Below the pieces are notes generated by a model. It was not told the origin of the DNA. It was given only the letters and a program-made list of their open reading frames with translations, and searched no databases. DNA of 64,000 nt, from contig CAZVNJ010000009.1 of assembly GCA_964628985.1 (NCBI GenBank), positions 6,398 through 70,397 of the forward strand, given 5' to 3'. Shown in pieces: positions 50,782 through 59,255 of this stretch (within the stretch, counting starts at the first letter, position 1; each line of letters begins with the position of its first letter). Position numbers and translations under genes: made by a program. The DNA is from SURF-43 sp964628985 (GTDB lineage: Bacteria > Chloroflexota > Dehalococcoidia > UBA2979).

Positions 50782-52080
50782 CTACACGGCGGCCGGGACC
50801 TTCGCCGGTGGCTCACGCGAGGAGAGGATCAGCAGCCCGCCCACGACGTAGACCAGTATGAGCGCGCCGAACGCCACCCCGTACCGGCTCGTCGCGTCGA
50901 AGTAGAGCGCGATCGAGATCGGCCCCATCGATCCGAAGAGGATCGTGAACGGGACGGCGAGGCCTCGGACGGACCCCAGGTAGCGGCGGCCGAAGTAGCG
51001 CGCCCAGATGAATTCCCCGATCGGGATCGTCCCGCCGAATCCGAAGCCCCACACGAAGAACCCGGCCCACATCAACTCCAGCATGTCCGCCCGCGCCGCC
51101 AACACGATCAGCATCACGCCGGTCGCCGATGAAGCGAACGCGGACGCCGAAAGGCGTCGCACCGGCAGCCGTTGCAGCGTCCACCCCCACACGAACTTCG
51201 ACGAGAGGTTCGCCGCCCCCGTGAGTGCGAGGCCGATCGAGGCCTGGCTGCGAGAGAACCCGGCGTCCGTCACGAACGGGATCGCGTGCACCAGCATCGC
51301 GGACATCGCGGCCTGGTTCAGCCCGAAGGCGACCACCAGGAACCAGAGGGCGCGCGTCTTCCGCGCTTCCTTTCGCGTGTAGGAGTTGTCGAAGTCGCGC
51401 CGCTGCGCGTCGATCTGGACCCGCTCCGCCGTCGTGGGCGCCAGATTCTCGACCTTGCCATCCGGTAGTAGCCCATAGTCCTCCGGGCTCCGGCGCATCA
51501 GCAGCGCCACCGGGATCACCAGTACCCAGATCAGGACGCCCATGAAGACGTAGCCGTCGCGCCACCCGTACGCATCCACGATCCGCGTCATCGTCACCGG
51601 CATGACGAGGCCCGCGAGCGAGATGCCCATCGACCCGATCGCGATCGCCCAGCCGCGACGCAGCACGAACCACTTCGACAGCGTCACGTTCACCACCAGC
51701 GGGCCGATGAGCGAGAAGCCGAAGCCGCCCGCCAGCATCTGCAGCAGGATGAACTGCCACACCTCGGTCACGCGGGAGACGAGGATGAGCGAAAGCCCGC
51801 ACATCAGCGCGCCGACCAACATCAGCGGCCGTGCGCCGTGCCGGTCCAGCAGGCTGCCGACGAAGAAGCCGGTGACGCCGCCCATGATGAACGAGGCGGA
51901 GCCGCCCAACGTGAACTGCGCCGCCGTCCATCCCAGCTCGGTGGTGACCGGCCGGAGGAATACCCCGGCCACCTGACCGCCCGCTCCAATCGCCGCGAAC
52001 TGCCCCACCACCGCGCCGAGGACGATCCACCACCCGTAGTAGAACCTCGGGCGCCGGACCGCGATGGCCGTCTCAGTCAT
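50782..52080 (-). CDS. MFS transporter, oxalate/formate- or monocarboxylate-carrier-like
   Basis: 432 aa, AGGAGG upstream of the ATG. First helix starts YYGWWIVLGAVVGQF, motif A GSLLDRHGARPLM, and the second-half RYLGSVRGLAVPF places it with the paralogues at 2464-3804 and 10796-12112. Its start region faces an HxlR regulator gene with a cluster of repeats between, so it is likely controlled by that regulator, as HxlR proteins often sense aldehydes or phenols. Confidence 0.87.
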   Translation of the reverse strand: MTETAIAVRRPRFYYGWWIVLGAVVGQFAAIGAGGQVAGVFLRPVTTELGWTAAQFTLGGSASFIMGGVTGFFVGSLLDRHGARPLMLVGALMCGLSLILVSRVTEVWQFILLQMLAGGFGFSLIGPLVVNVTLSKWFVLRRGWAIAIGSMGISLAGLVMPVTMTRIVDAYGWRDGYVFMGVLIWVLVIPVALLMRRSPEDYGLLPDGKVENLAPTTAERVQIDAQRRDFDNSYTRKEARKTRALWFLVVAFGLNQAAMSAMLVHAIPFVTDAGFSRSQASIGLALTGAANLSSKFVWGWTLQRLPVRRLSASAFASSATGVMLIVLAARADMLELMWAGFFVWGFGFGGTIPIGEFIWARYFGRRYLGSVRGLAVPFTILFGSMGPISIALYFDATSRYGVAFGALILVYVVGGLLILSSREPPAKVPAAV

Positions 52081-52113
52081 CTCAGGCCTCCTGGCCAGCC
52101 GAGCGAGGCCCGG

Positions 52114-52142
52114 CGACTACGGTATGTGTAGTCGCTACTACA
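52114..52142. promoter_or_regulatory. Operator-like repeats between divergent MFS and HxlR genes
   Basis: CGACTAC (52114-52120), 7 bases, GTAGTCG (52128-52134) and, overlapping it, TGTAGT-CGCT-ACTACA (52127-52142) give alternating GTAGT/ACTAC half-sites. Symmetry suits a dimeric winged-helix repressor; HxlR is the likely binder. Confidence 0.5.
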
Positions 52143-52218
52143 TGCGGAGTCAATATGGGTTTAGGATGGACTGACCGCTCGCATCCGATGAGGGCGCCGG
52201 AGTCCGAGGAGGCACCGC

Positions 52219-52569
52219 ATGCCGCGCACCTACGACACCCAGCAGGCCTGCCCCATCGCCCGCACGCTCGACATCGTCGGCGACCGCTGGACGCTCCTCC
52301 TCATCCGTGACCTCCGCCGCGGCCACACCAAGTTCGCCGACCTGCTCACCAGCCTCCGAGGCATCTCCCCCACCGTGCTCTCCGAGCGCCTCCAGTCACT
52401 TGAGCGCGATGGCATGGTGGAGCGCCGCCTCTATTCAGAGCATCCACCCCGCGCCGAGTACGCCCTCACCGAGAAGGGCAACTCCTTCGCCCCCGTCCTC
52501 CAGGCCTTCTACGCCTGGGGCACCGAGCACGCCCCGCGACCTCCACGGACGGCGCCCGTCGAGGCCTAG
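52219..52569 (+). CDS. HxlR family transcriptional regulator
   Basis: 116 aa, GAGGAGG upstream. Winged helix with the HxlR signature CPIARTLDIVGDRWTLLLIRDL, GISPTVLSERLQSLERDGMV and YALTEKG. A Cys near the N-terminus (C11, CPIAR) is where redox- or electrophile-sensing members act. Divergent from the MFS gene at 50782-52080, its probable target along with itself. Confidence 0.9.
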   Translation: MPRTYDTQQACPIARTLDIVGDRWTLLLIRDLRRGHTKFADLLTSLRGISPTVLSERLQSLERDGMVERRLYSEHPPRAEYALTEKGNSFAPVLQAFYAWGTEHAPRPPRTAPVEA

Positions 52570-52656
52570 CCGCAGGGGCCTTCGTCAGGTTGGCCTTCAT
52601 CCCGGCGCATGGGATCATCCGAGGACGAGCCCACCGCTCGTCAGCCGGAGGACCAG

Positions 52657-53292
52657 ATGGGTAAGAACCGACGCCAGGAGCGCCTGCGACAGCGGCGCGA
52701 ACAGCCCGCCGCGCCCACCGGCGCTGCCCGACCCACGCCAGCGAAGTCCGTGCCCTCGTGGCGCCACAACCTGGACCAGTGGGGCGGCCCGTGGGTCCTC
52801 GGCGTCGGAGTCGCCGTCCTCGCCTTCCTCGCCTGGCTCGCCTGGACCAACCGGCCCGTCGGCGTTTCCACCGGCGAACTCCGAGGCGAGAACGTCCCGA
52901 TCGGTCAAGCGTCCCACGTCACGAACGTGAACGAACTCCAAATCCCAGCGGGGTTCCCGCCAGCTGGAGGCCCCCACTTCGTCAACCCGCTACCCGGCGG
53001 CATCTATGACGCGCCCGTTGATGACGGACGGGCCATCCACTCCTTAGAGCACGGGCTGATCTGGATCACCTACCAGCCGGACCAGATCACGGCCGAACAG
53101 CTGCAGGCGCTCAAGGACATCGCGGGCGACAACCGGCGCGACGTCATCCTTTCGCCTCGTCCGCAGAACAAAGACCTTGCTGTGCTCACATCGTGGGGCC
53201 GGCGCCAGGTCGTCGATCCGAAGGACTCGAAGGCGATCAAGGAGTTCATCTCCGCCAACCTCAACCGCTCCCCTGAGCCAGCCGTCCGCTAG
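52657..53292 (+). CDS. DUF3105 family membrane protein
   Basis: 211 aa from the ATG at 52657 (GGAGGA). Basic N-terminus, one membrane anchor (about 46-66), then a DUF3105 outer domain: NPLPGGIYDAPV and AIHSLEHGLIWITYQPDQ, which are family hallmarks. Unknown function; exported-domain protein. Precedes the DsbA-like gene by 27 bases in the same run, so it may be a client or partner of the disulfide system. Confidence 0.8.
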   Translation: MGKNRRQERLRQRREQPAAPTGAARPTPAKSVPSWRHNLDQWGGPWVLGVGVAVLAFLAWLAWTNRPVGVSTGELRGENVPIGQASHVTNVNELQIPAGFPPAGGPHFVNPLPGGIYDAPVDDGRAIHSLEHGLIWITYQPDQITAEQLQALKDIAGDNRRDVILSPRPQNKDLAVLTSWGRRQVVDPKDSKAIKEFISANLNRSPEPAVR

Positions 53293-53319
53293 CGCGGCCC
53301 GGGGCAACGAGGTGGCCGC

Positions 53320-54066
53320 GTGACATCGAAGAGGGCGGGTCGGCGCGCTCCCGCACCGCGCAAGGCGGCATGGCGTCGCACCGTCGATCGCTGGGGCGGG
53401 CTGCCGGTCCTCGGGTCTGCCGCAGTCGCACTGGTCGTCGTCGGTGCGTTGATCTACCTCAACCGCCCGGCCGGCGAGGATCCGCTGGTGGTCACCTCCA
53501 CCGCACAGGCGCCAGTCGCTGGGCGCATCCACGGCAACCCGGACGCCCCCGTGAAGGTCATCGAGTTCGCAGACTTCCAGTGCCCCTTCTGCAAGCGCTG
53601 GGTCGTGGACACCGGGCCCTTGCTCGCCGAGGAGTTCATCAAGAGTGGCCAGGTCCAACTCGAGTACCGCTACTACGCCTTCCTCGGCGAGGAGTCCAAG
53701 AAGGCTGCCGAAGCGGCCGAGTGCGCCTCCGACCAGGGCCGCTTCTGGGAGATGCACGATGTCCTCTACTCGCACCAGGGGCGGGAGAACTCCGGGGTCT
53801 ACACTTCGGCCAACCTGAAGAAGTACGCCACAGAGGTCGCCGCGAAGGTGAGCGGCTTCGACACCGCCCGCTTCGATGCGTGCCTGGACGGCGGTAGCAA
53901 GCGCGCGGTCGTCGATCAGGTCACCGCGCAGGCTGCCGAGATCGGCGTCCGGAGCACGCCCTCCTTCCTGGTGACCGGTCCCGGAGGGAGCCAGGCGATC
54001 ACGGGCGCGCAGCCGATCGATGTCTTCCGCGCGGCGATCGCCGCCGCCAAGACGCCCCGGCCCTGA
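53320..54066 (+). CDS. DsbA-like membrane-anchored thiol:disulfide oxidoreductase
   Basis: 248 aa, GTG start with GAGGTGG. N-terminal anchor (about 28-48), then a DsbA/thioredoxin fold with the CPFC active site (C88, C91; FADFQCPFCKRW) and cis-Pro loop STPSFLVTG. It oxidises cysteines of exported proteins and is re-oxidised by the VKOR encoded next. Typical in Actinobacteria and Chloroflexota, which use VKOR instead of DsbB. Confidence 0.9.
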   Translation: MTSKRAGRRAPAPRKAAWRRTVDRWGGLPVLGSAAVALVVVGALIYLNRPAGEDPLVVTSTAQAPVAGRIHGNPDAPVKVIEFADFQCPFCKRWVVDTGPLLAEEFIKSGQVQLEYRYYAFLGEESKKAAEAAECASDQGRFWEMHDVLYSHQGRENSGVYTSANLKKYATEVAAKVSGFDTARFDACLDGGSKRAVVDQVTAQAAEIGVRSTPSFLVTGPGGSQAITGAQPIDVFRAAIAAAKTPRP

Positions 54067-54071
54067 CCGCC

Positions 54072-54539
54072 GTGGCTGCGTCGCCGCAGAGGGCATCCGT
54101 GCGGCTCGTTGCGCTCCGCCTGCTTCTGGTAGCGGGCGTAGGCGTCGCGGCCTACCTCGTCTACGTCGCACTCAGCGCGACGGCGGAGCCGTACTGCCAG
54201 GGGATCGGTGACTGCCACACCGTCCAGGCGTCCGAGTACGCCTCCGTGGCAGGGATTCCCGTCGCCGTCCTCGGGCTGGGGATGTACCTCGGACTGGCGG
54301 CCCTTCATCTGGCCGCAAGTATTGGGCCGCTTCGAGGACTGCCCATCCTCCGCGTCTGGTTCACGCTGCTCGCTGGCAGCGGCATGCTCTACTCCGCCTA
54401 CCTCACCTACCTCGAGCTCAGGGTGATCGACGCGATCTGCATCTACTGCGTGATCTCGGCCTCGCTCGTCACACTGATCGCCATCCTCTCCTGGCCTGAC
54501 TTCTCTCTTGCCCGCCGCACCCTCGCGGCTTCCGAGTAG
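54072..54539 (+). CDS. VKOR family quinone-linked disulfide reductase
   Basis: 155 aa, GTG start six bases after the dsbA stop. Four membrane helices; the key residues are visible: C42 and C48 loop cysteines (CQGIGDC), Ser58 (YASVAGIP), and active-site C123/C126 (ICIYC). Takes electrons from the DsbA-like partner and passes them to quinone. Completes an oxidative-folding pair. Confidence 0.9.
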   Translation: MAASPQRASVRLVALRLLLVAGVGVAAYLVYVALSATAEPYCQGIGDCHTVQASEYASVAGIPVAVLGLGMYLGLAALHLAASIGPLRGLPILRVWFTLLAGSGMLYSAYLTYLELRVIDAICIYCVISASLVTLIAILSWPDFSLARRTLAASE

Positions 54540-54777
54540 TAGCGGCGGGATCGCCGCCCTCCATCTCTGCATCGATCTCTACATCGAAATTGTCCGCGCC
54601 GTGCCCGCGGTAGACGCATCGGTTCGTGATGCCCGCGGGCTGGCCGTAACGCCTGCGGTGCGGGCCGCGAGGGATGCATTTGGAACGCCAGTCGTGAGGC
54701 TGACACGCCGGTGACAGCGCACGCACGCTCCAATGGACGCATGACGAGTTGCGCTCGCCCGACCGAAGGAGGCCATT

Positions 54778-55020
54778 GTGACCAACCTCGACACCAGCGC
54801 CATCAACAAGGACACCTCGTGCGAGGACTTGAAGGAGGCGCTTGCCCGCCAGCATGAATTGCTCCGCCAGCAGGTCGAGGCGCACGGCGCACTCGTGGGC
54901 GGTGCCACCGTTGGCGGGGAACTTCTCCCGGGAAGCACCAACGAGGGCCCCAACAACACCGTGATCGAGGCCGAGATCGAGCGTATCAACCAGTTGCTCG
55001 TCGAGAAGGGTTGCGAGTAG
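54778..55020 (+). CDS. Small hypothetical coiled-coil protein
   Basis: 80 aa, GTG start with GAAGGAGG. N-terminal helix (CEDLKEALARQHELLRQQVE), a Gly-rich turn (VGGATVGGELLPG), C-terminal helix (EAEIERINQLLVEKGC). Two Cys (C15, C79) at the ends. No family recognised. Stands alone after a 238-bp gap (54540-54777) in which I see no gene. Confidence 0.6.
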   Translation: MTNLDTSAINKDTSCEDLKEALARQHELLRQQVEAHGALVGGATVGGELLPGSTNEGPNNTVIEAEIERINQLLVEKGCE

Positions 55021-55031
55021 CACTGCGCGCG

Positions 55032-56234
55032 CTACTGCGCCCGGTCCGCCCGTAGCCACATCGCATAGGCACCCCCGCCGAGCACGGCGAGGGTGCCTCC
55101 GAGCGCCAGGAACGCCCACGCCAGGTGCTCGTCTCCAAGGACGCCAGCCACCGCCGCCATCACCGAGAACACCACGGAGATCCCCAGCGGTGCTACCGAC
55201 AGCACCGTCGCGCGCACCGCCGACTCCGTCCGCGCGTTCACGTACGCGCCGAGCGCTGGCCCCGCGAGGCTCTGCGAGGCCATGAGCAGTGGATACGCCA
55301 ATAATGCCGCCAGGTGGTCCACCGTCGCGAGGATCCCCACGGCGACGAGCGACCCCGCGAACGAGATCGCGAACGTCCGATGCACCCCGAAGCGGCGCAG
55401 GACACGCGCGCTGCTCACTGATCCGAGGATCGCCCCGGCCGCCACCGGAATGATCGCCGCGCCGAACCACGCCACCGGCACCTCGTGCCGCTGCAGGAAC
55501 GGTTGGAACAAGATCGCGTTCGCCGGGCGCGCCGCTGTCAGCGACACCTCGAAGAGGATCGCCCAGCGCACCGCCGCCCGTTCTCTCAGTGCCGCGAGCG
55601 CGCCGCGCAACGTCGCGAGGTAGTTCAGGCGCTGCTCATGCAGCGCGCGCGGTGGCTCTTGCATCGAGAGCGCCACCACCATCGCGGGCACTGCCGGCAC
55701 CGCGCCCGCAAGCACACCCCACGCGAGGCTCGTCTGCGAGGCGATCGCTGCGCCCACGAGCGATCCGGTCATGCTGGAGCTCGCCAGCGTCGCCAGCAGC
55801 ATCCCCGCCCGGCTCGGGTACTCATCCTCCCGCCCTTCGGCGGCGAGCGAGTCGTAGATGTACGCGTTCTCGTTCCCCTGCCAGAACGTCAGGCCGAGCG
55901 CCCACAGCACATACGCAAGGATCAGCAGCGGGAAGTTCCCCGCCAGTCCGAAGATCAGGATCCCCGCGCCCTCGATGCCCATCCCGACGATGAACGTCAG
56001 CCGTCGACCGAACCGGTCCGCAAAGGCGCCCGTCGGCACCTCCCCCACTACCTTCACGATCTGGAAGAAGGTCTCCATGATCCCGACCTGCGCGAGCGAG
56101 AGGTCGCGGTAGTCGGTCAGGTAGATCACCCACACGGCGAGGTGTGGCTGCAACCGCCCGACCGCCATGAACGTCAGGAGCAGCCGCAGGTTGCGCGTCG
56201 CGCTGAAGCGCTGCACCGGCACCGTCGCGGTCAC
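55032..56234 (-). CDS. MFS transporter (paralogue A of adjacent pair)
   Basis: 400 aa from a GTG at 56234 in a GTGA overlap with the preceding gene; GAGGTG upstream. Twelve helices, motif A EVPTGAFADRFGRRLTFIVG shared word for word with the partner at 56231-57448. Also shared: VWVIYLTDYRD-like N-half start and ALGAYVNARTESAVRATVLSV. Probably duplicated in place. Substrate unknown. Confidence 0.88.
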   Translation of the reverse strand: MTATVPVQRFSATRNLRLLLTFMAVGRLQPHLAVWVIYLTDYRDLSLAQVGIMETFFQIVKVVGEVPTGAFADRFGRRLTFIVGMGIEGAGILIFGLAGNFPLLILAYVLWALGLTFWQGNENAYIYDSLAAEGREDEYPSRAGMLLATLASSSMTGSLVGAAIASQTSLAWGVLAGAVPAVPAMVVALSMQEPPRALHEQRLNYLATLRGALAALRERAAVRWAILFEVSLTAARPANAILFQPFLQRHEVPVAWFGAAIIPVAAGAILGSVSSARVLRRFGVHRTFAISFAGSLVAVGILATVDHLAALLAYPLLMASQSLAGPALGAYVNARTESAVRATVLSVAPLGISVVFSVMAAVAGVLGDEHLAWAFLALGGTLAVLGGGAYAMWLRADRAQ

Positions 56235-57448
56235 GCCGGCACCTCGACGACCTCGCGCTCGTCCGCCCGCTGCCACAGGCGGAGGGCGCCGCCGGCACCC
56301 ACTGCCACGACCGCCGCGAGCGCGGCGAAGCCGAGGCCGAGTTGAGCATTCGCTGCGATCCCCGCCAGCGGGCTCACCACCATGAGCATCATGGAGAAAC
56401 CAAGCGGCGTAACCGACAGCACCGTCGCCCGCACCGCGGACTCCGTCCGTGCATTCACGTATGCACCGAGCGCTGGCCCCACCGTCCCGAGCGCGAACTG
56501 GGAGACCCAGAACGCCGGCAGCACCCACAGCGCATCAACCAGTGCGATCACGAGCAGCGACCCCACCACCGCACCGAAGCCTGCCCCGAGCATCCGCTTG
56601 AGGCCCAGCCTGCTCAACAGCCGCGCACTTGCAATCGACCCCGCCGCGAACGCCAGGCCCGCCGGCGCGAACGCCACGCCGAACCATGCGATCGGCACGC
56701 CGTGGTGTCCGAGGAACGGCTGCATCAGCAGAAAGTTCGCGGGCGACGCGGCGGAGAGCATGAACTCGAACACGATCGCCCAGCGCAACGCCGCCCGCTC
56801 CCGCAGCACCCGCCAGGCCCCGCGCAGCGTCTCCGAGTAGGGCAGGTGAGTCGTCGCCCCCCGCCTCGGTGGCTCCTGCATCAGCAACAGCACACCGACG
56901 CCGAGGATTGCGGGCGCCACGCCGGCCAGCGTGGCAAGGGCGAGCGACGTCTGTGCTGCGAATGCCGCCCCGGCGATCCCGCCCGCCGTGAACGCCACGT
57001 GCACGGCGGCGGCGAACCGTCCCTGCCGCTGCGCGAACTCCGACTCACGGTCCTCAGCAGCCAGCGCGTCGTAGATGTACGCGGAGTCGTTCCCGCTGCG
57101 GAACGCGAACCCCAGCGACCACAGCACATAGGACAGCAACAGCAGGGAGAACGTGCCCGCCAGCGCGAAGATCAGGATCCCCCCGCCCTCCACCACTGTC
57201 CCCACGATGAACGTCAGCCGCCGCCCGAACCGATCCGCGAACGCCCCCGTCGGCACCTCCGAGATCAACTTCACGCCCCAGAAGAACGCCTCCATGATCC
57301 CCACCTGGGCGAGCGTGATCTCCCGGTAGTCCGTCAGGTACACCACCCAGATCGCGAGGTGCGGCTGGAACTGCGCGACGAGCGTGAACCCCAGCATCAG
57401 CCTGAGGTTCCGGTCGGCTCGGAACGGTCGAGAGGCCGCAAGCGTCAT
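56231..57448 (-). CDS. MFS transporter (paralogue B of adjacent pair)
   Basis: 405 aa from the ATG at 57448 (GAGGGAGG). Twelve helices, motif A identical to paralogue A, long shared stretches throughout. Divergent from the PadR regulator, so likely co-regulated by it. The pair may form a heterodimer or differ in substrate. Confidence 0.88.
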   Translation of the reverse strand: MTLAASRPFRADRNLRLMLGFTLVAQFQPHLAIWVVYLTDYREITLAQVGIMEAFFWGVKLISEVPTGAFADRFGRRLTFIVGTVVEGGGILIFALAGTFSLLLLSYVLWSLGFAFRSGNDSAYIYDALAAEDRESEFAQRQGRFAAAVHVAFTAGGIAGAAFAAQTSLALATLAGVAPAILGVGVLLLMQEPPRRGATTHLPYSETLRGAWRVLRERAALRWAIVFEFMLSAASPANFLLMQPFLGHHGVPIAWFGVAFAPAGLAFAAGSIASARLLSRLGLKRMLGAGFGAVVGSLLVIALVDALWVLPAFWVSQFALGTVGPALGAYVNARTESAVRATVLSVTPLGFSMMLMVVSPLAGIAANAQLGLGFAALAAVVAVGAGGALRLWQRADEREVVEVPA

Positions 57449-57554
57449 GGCGCGCGCCTCCCTCGGGCGCGAGCCACCGAGAGTAGGGCCTGGATTCACC
57501 GCAAGCGTGCCGCGGCCGCTGACCTCCAGTCGCTTGCGTTGCTGCGGATACTAC

Positions 57555-57578
57555 GGTACCTTGCATATACATGGTACC
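57555..57578. promoter_or_regulatory. GGTACC pair at the PadR gene start
   Basis: Two GGTACC palindromes at 57555-57560 and 57573-57578, 18 bases centre-to-centre, the second overlapping the PadR ATG. A GATACT -10-like hexamer lies at 57547. The PadR gene has no ribosome site, so it may be leaderless and autoregulated. Inference. Confidence 0.4.
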
Positions 57579-57912
57579 TGAACTGACAGAGCAAGATTCG
57601 TTCTTGTCCCTCCGCCGAGGGCTGCTGGAGTTCGCCGTCCTCACGGTGCTTTCCACTGGATCCCTGTACGCGGCGGAGGTGCTCGATCGCCTGGAGGGCA
57701 CCCACTTCGCTACGCGCGAAGGGACGCTCTACCCGCTCTTTGGAAAGCTGCGCCGCGAGGGCCTCCTCGACTACGAGTGGCAGGAGTCGGAGAGCGGCCC
57801 GCCGCGCAAGTACTACCGCCTCACCCCGGCGGGGACCGAACGGCTGGCACAGCTCCGGGCGAACTGGCGGGAGTTGGGGACGACGCTTGAGGGACTGGGA
57901 GTCACACCGTGA
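57571..57912 (+). CDS. PadR family transcriptional regulator
   Basis: 113 aa. PadR winged helix: LSLRRGLLEFAVLTVLST, TREGTLYPLFGKLRREGLL, YYRLTPAGTERL. Regulators of this family respond to phenolic acids, drugs or cell-envelope stress. It shares a GTGA overlap with the downstream PspC gene, and divergent promoters with the MFS pair. Start at the ATG without ribosome site, probably leaderless. Confidence 0.9.
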   Translation: MVPELTEQDSFLSLRRGLLEFAVLTVLSTGSLYAAEVLDRLEGTHFATREGTLYPLFGKLRREGLLDYEWQESESGPPRKYYRLTPAGTERLAQLRANWRELGTTLEGLGVTP

Positions 57913-59099
57913 ACCGAGTCGAAATCGTGAACCTCGGTGGGCAGGCCCACCACATCGAGCGCGATGGCGCAGCGGCGATCGACGCGTGGCTGGAAGCGGC
58001 GAAGGTCAGCCTCAACGGCGACCCCGACCTCGATGACCTCCTGCTGGACTTCGAGCGCGCGATTGGAGAGAAGTGCGCCGCGCTGCTCACCGGCGATCGC
58101 GACGTGGTCACGAGCGCAGAGGTCGCGGAAATCCTCGAGTCGCTGGGGACGATCGAACCATCCGACAGCGCGATCACCGGCGGGGTCATGAGCACGCCCG
58201 CGCAGACTGAGGATCACCCGAGGCGGCTCTATCGCTTGACCACAGATCGAATGATCGCGGGAGTCTGCAGCGGGGTCGCGGCGTGGCTGCGCGTGGACGT
58301 GACCGTCGTCCGCGTTGGATGGGTGGTCCTGCCGATCCTGCTGGCGGGGCTGACCCAGGGTGCGTCCCTGCCACTCGCGGTCGCGGTCTACGCGTTGCTG
58401 GCGTTCGTGCTGCCTCGGGCGGACTCACCGGAGGCAATCGCGGCCGCTCATGGGCGCGGCGCGACTGCGAAGGACCGCCTGCTGCAGGCCCGATCAGGGG
58501 CGACTCCGGCGCTTTCCACCCTCGGGCGTCGGCTCGGGGCGGGGATCCAGATCGTCCTGCGTGTCACGAGGGTGCTGTTGCTCGTCGCGATCACAGCGCT
58601 GCTCGCGCTGTGGGTGGTCGGCGCAGGGTGGTTAGCGATCGCGGGCGATCCGCTGGTGACGACCTCGGGTGAGACCCTCTCCAGTTGGTTGGTCCCACTC
58701 GTCCTGACGTGCCTCGCGGTGATCTTCGTCGCGCCGCTCGGTGCGCTGGTGGCGATCGTCGACCGAGGTATCCGTGCCGGGACAAATGGGCGGTGGCACC
58801 AGGGGCGTCTCACGCTGTGGCTGGTCTCAGCCACCGCGGCCTGGGTGGTTGCGGTCACGGTCGCGGTCGTGTCGGTCGCGACGATTCCGGGCGTGCGCGA
58901 TGTGTGGCAGGACGGCGAGGGACGGATCGCGTTCTTCGACACCACGTACTGCTTCGCGGACCGCGTCGATACGTCCCACTGCCAGTCAGGTGACGAGATC
59001 GTGTACTGGACTGACTCGTCAGAGCCGCGGTGGCGCGGGAGGCATTGGGAGGCGCCGGCAGCGCCTGGAGCGCCGATGCAGCCTCTGCAGATCCGATGA
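57909..59099 (+). CDS. PspC domain membrane protein with N-terminal permuted PspC-associated domain
   Basis: 396 aa, GTG overlapping the PadR stop. N-terminal about 90 residues (EIVNLGGQAHHIERDGAAAI, DLDDLLLDFERAIGEKC) resemble the domain seen ahead of PspC in other envelope-stress proteins. PspC domain at about 105-165: LYRLTTDRMIAGVCSGVAAWL and VVRVGWVV. Three further membrane helices and a C-terminal outside domain with a CxxC-less Cys pair (TYCFADR, SHCQSG) follow. PadR-PspC operons often govern membrane stress. Confidence 0.8.
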   Translation: MNRVEIVNLGGQAHHIERDGAAAIDAWLEAAKVSLNGDPDLDDLLLDFERAIGEKCAALLTGDRDVVTSAEVAEILESLGTIEPSDSAITGGVMSTPAQTEDHPRRLYRLTTDRMIAGVCSGVAAWLRVDVTVVRVGWVVLPILLAGLTQGASLPLAVAVYALLAFVLPRADSPEAIAAAHGRGATAKDRLLQARSGATPALSTLGRRLGAGIQIVLRVTRVLLLVAITALLALWVVGAGWLAIAGDPLVTTSGETLSSWLVPLVLTCLAVIFVAPLGALVAIVDRGIRAGTNGRWHQGRLTLWLVSATAAWVVAVTVAVVSVATIPGVRDVWQDGEGRIAFFDTTYCFADRVDTSHCQSGDEIVYWTDSSEPRWRGRHWEAPAAPGAPMQPLQIR

Positions 59100-59206
59100 C
59101 GCCCACTATCCACGCGAACTTCGTCCAAGGGGGCGGCGAACACCCTTACTGACTCACTCGGGCGATGGGCTCGTGGTCGCCTCATAGTCTTCGTCATACC
59201 GAACGA

Positions 59207-59230
59207 AGGGGGCCCGTCACCGGGCCCCCT
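59207..59230. terminator. Bidirectional hairpin between PspC and clpC
   Basis: Ten-base arms AGGGGGCCCG and CGGGCCCCCT around TCAC, between two convergent stop codons. Confidence 0.7.
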
Positions 59231-59255
59231 CCCTCAGACCCAACCACTCGATGGC

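Noticed and set aside
54540..54777. A short forward frame of about 68 codons in this gap
   Set aside because: No ribosome site, atypical composition and no domain; more likely the leader of the small coiled-coil gene.
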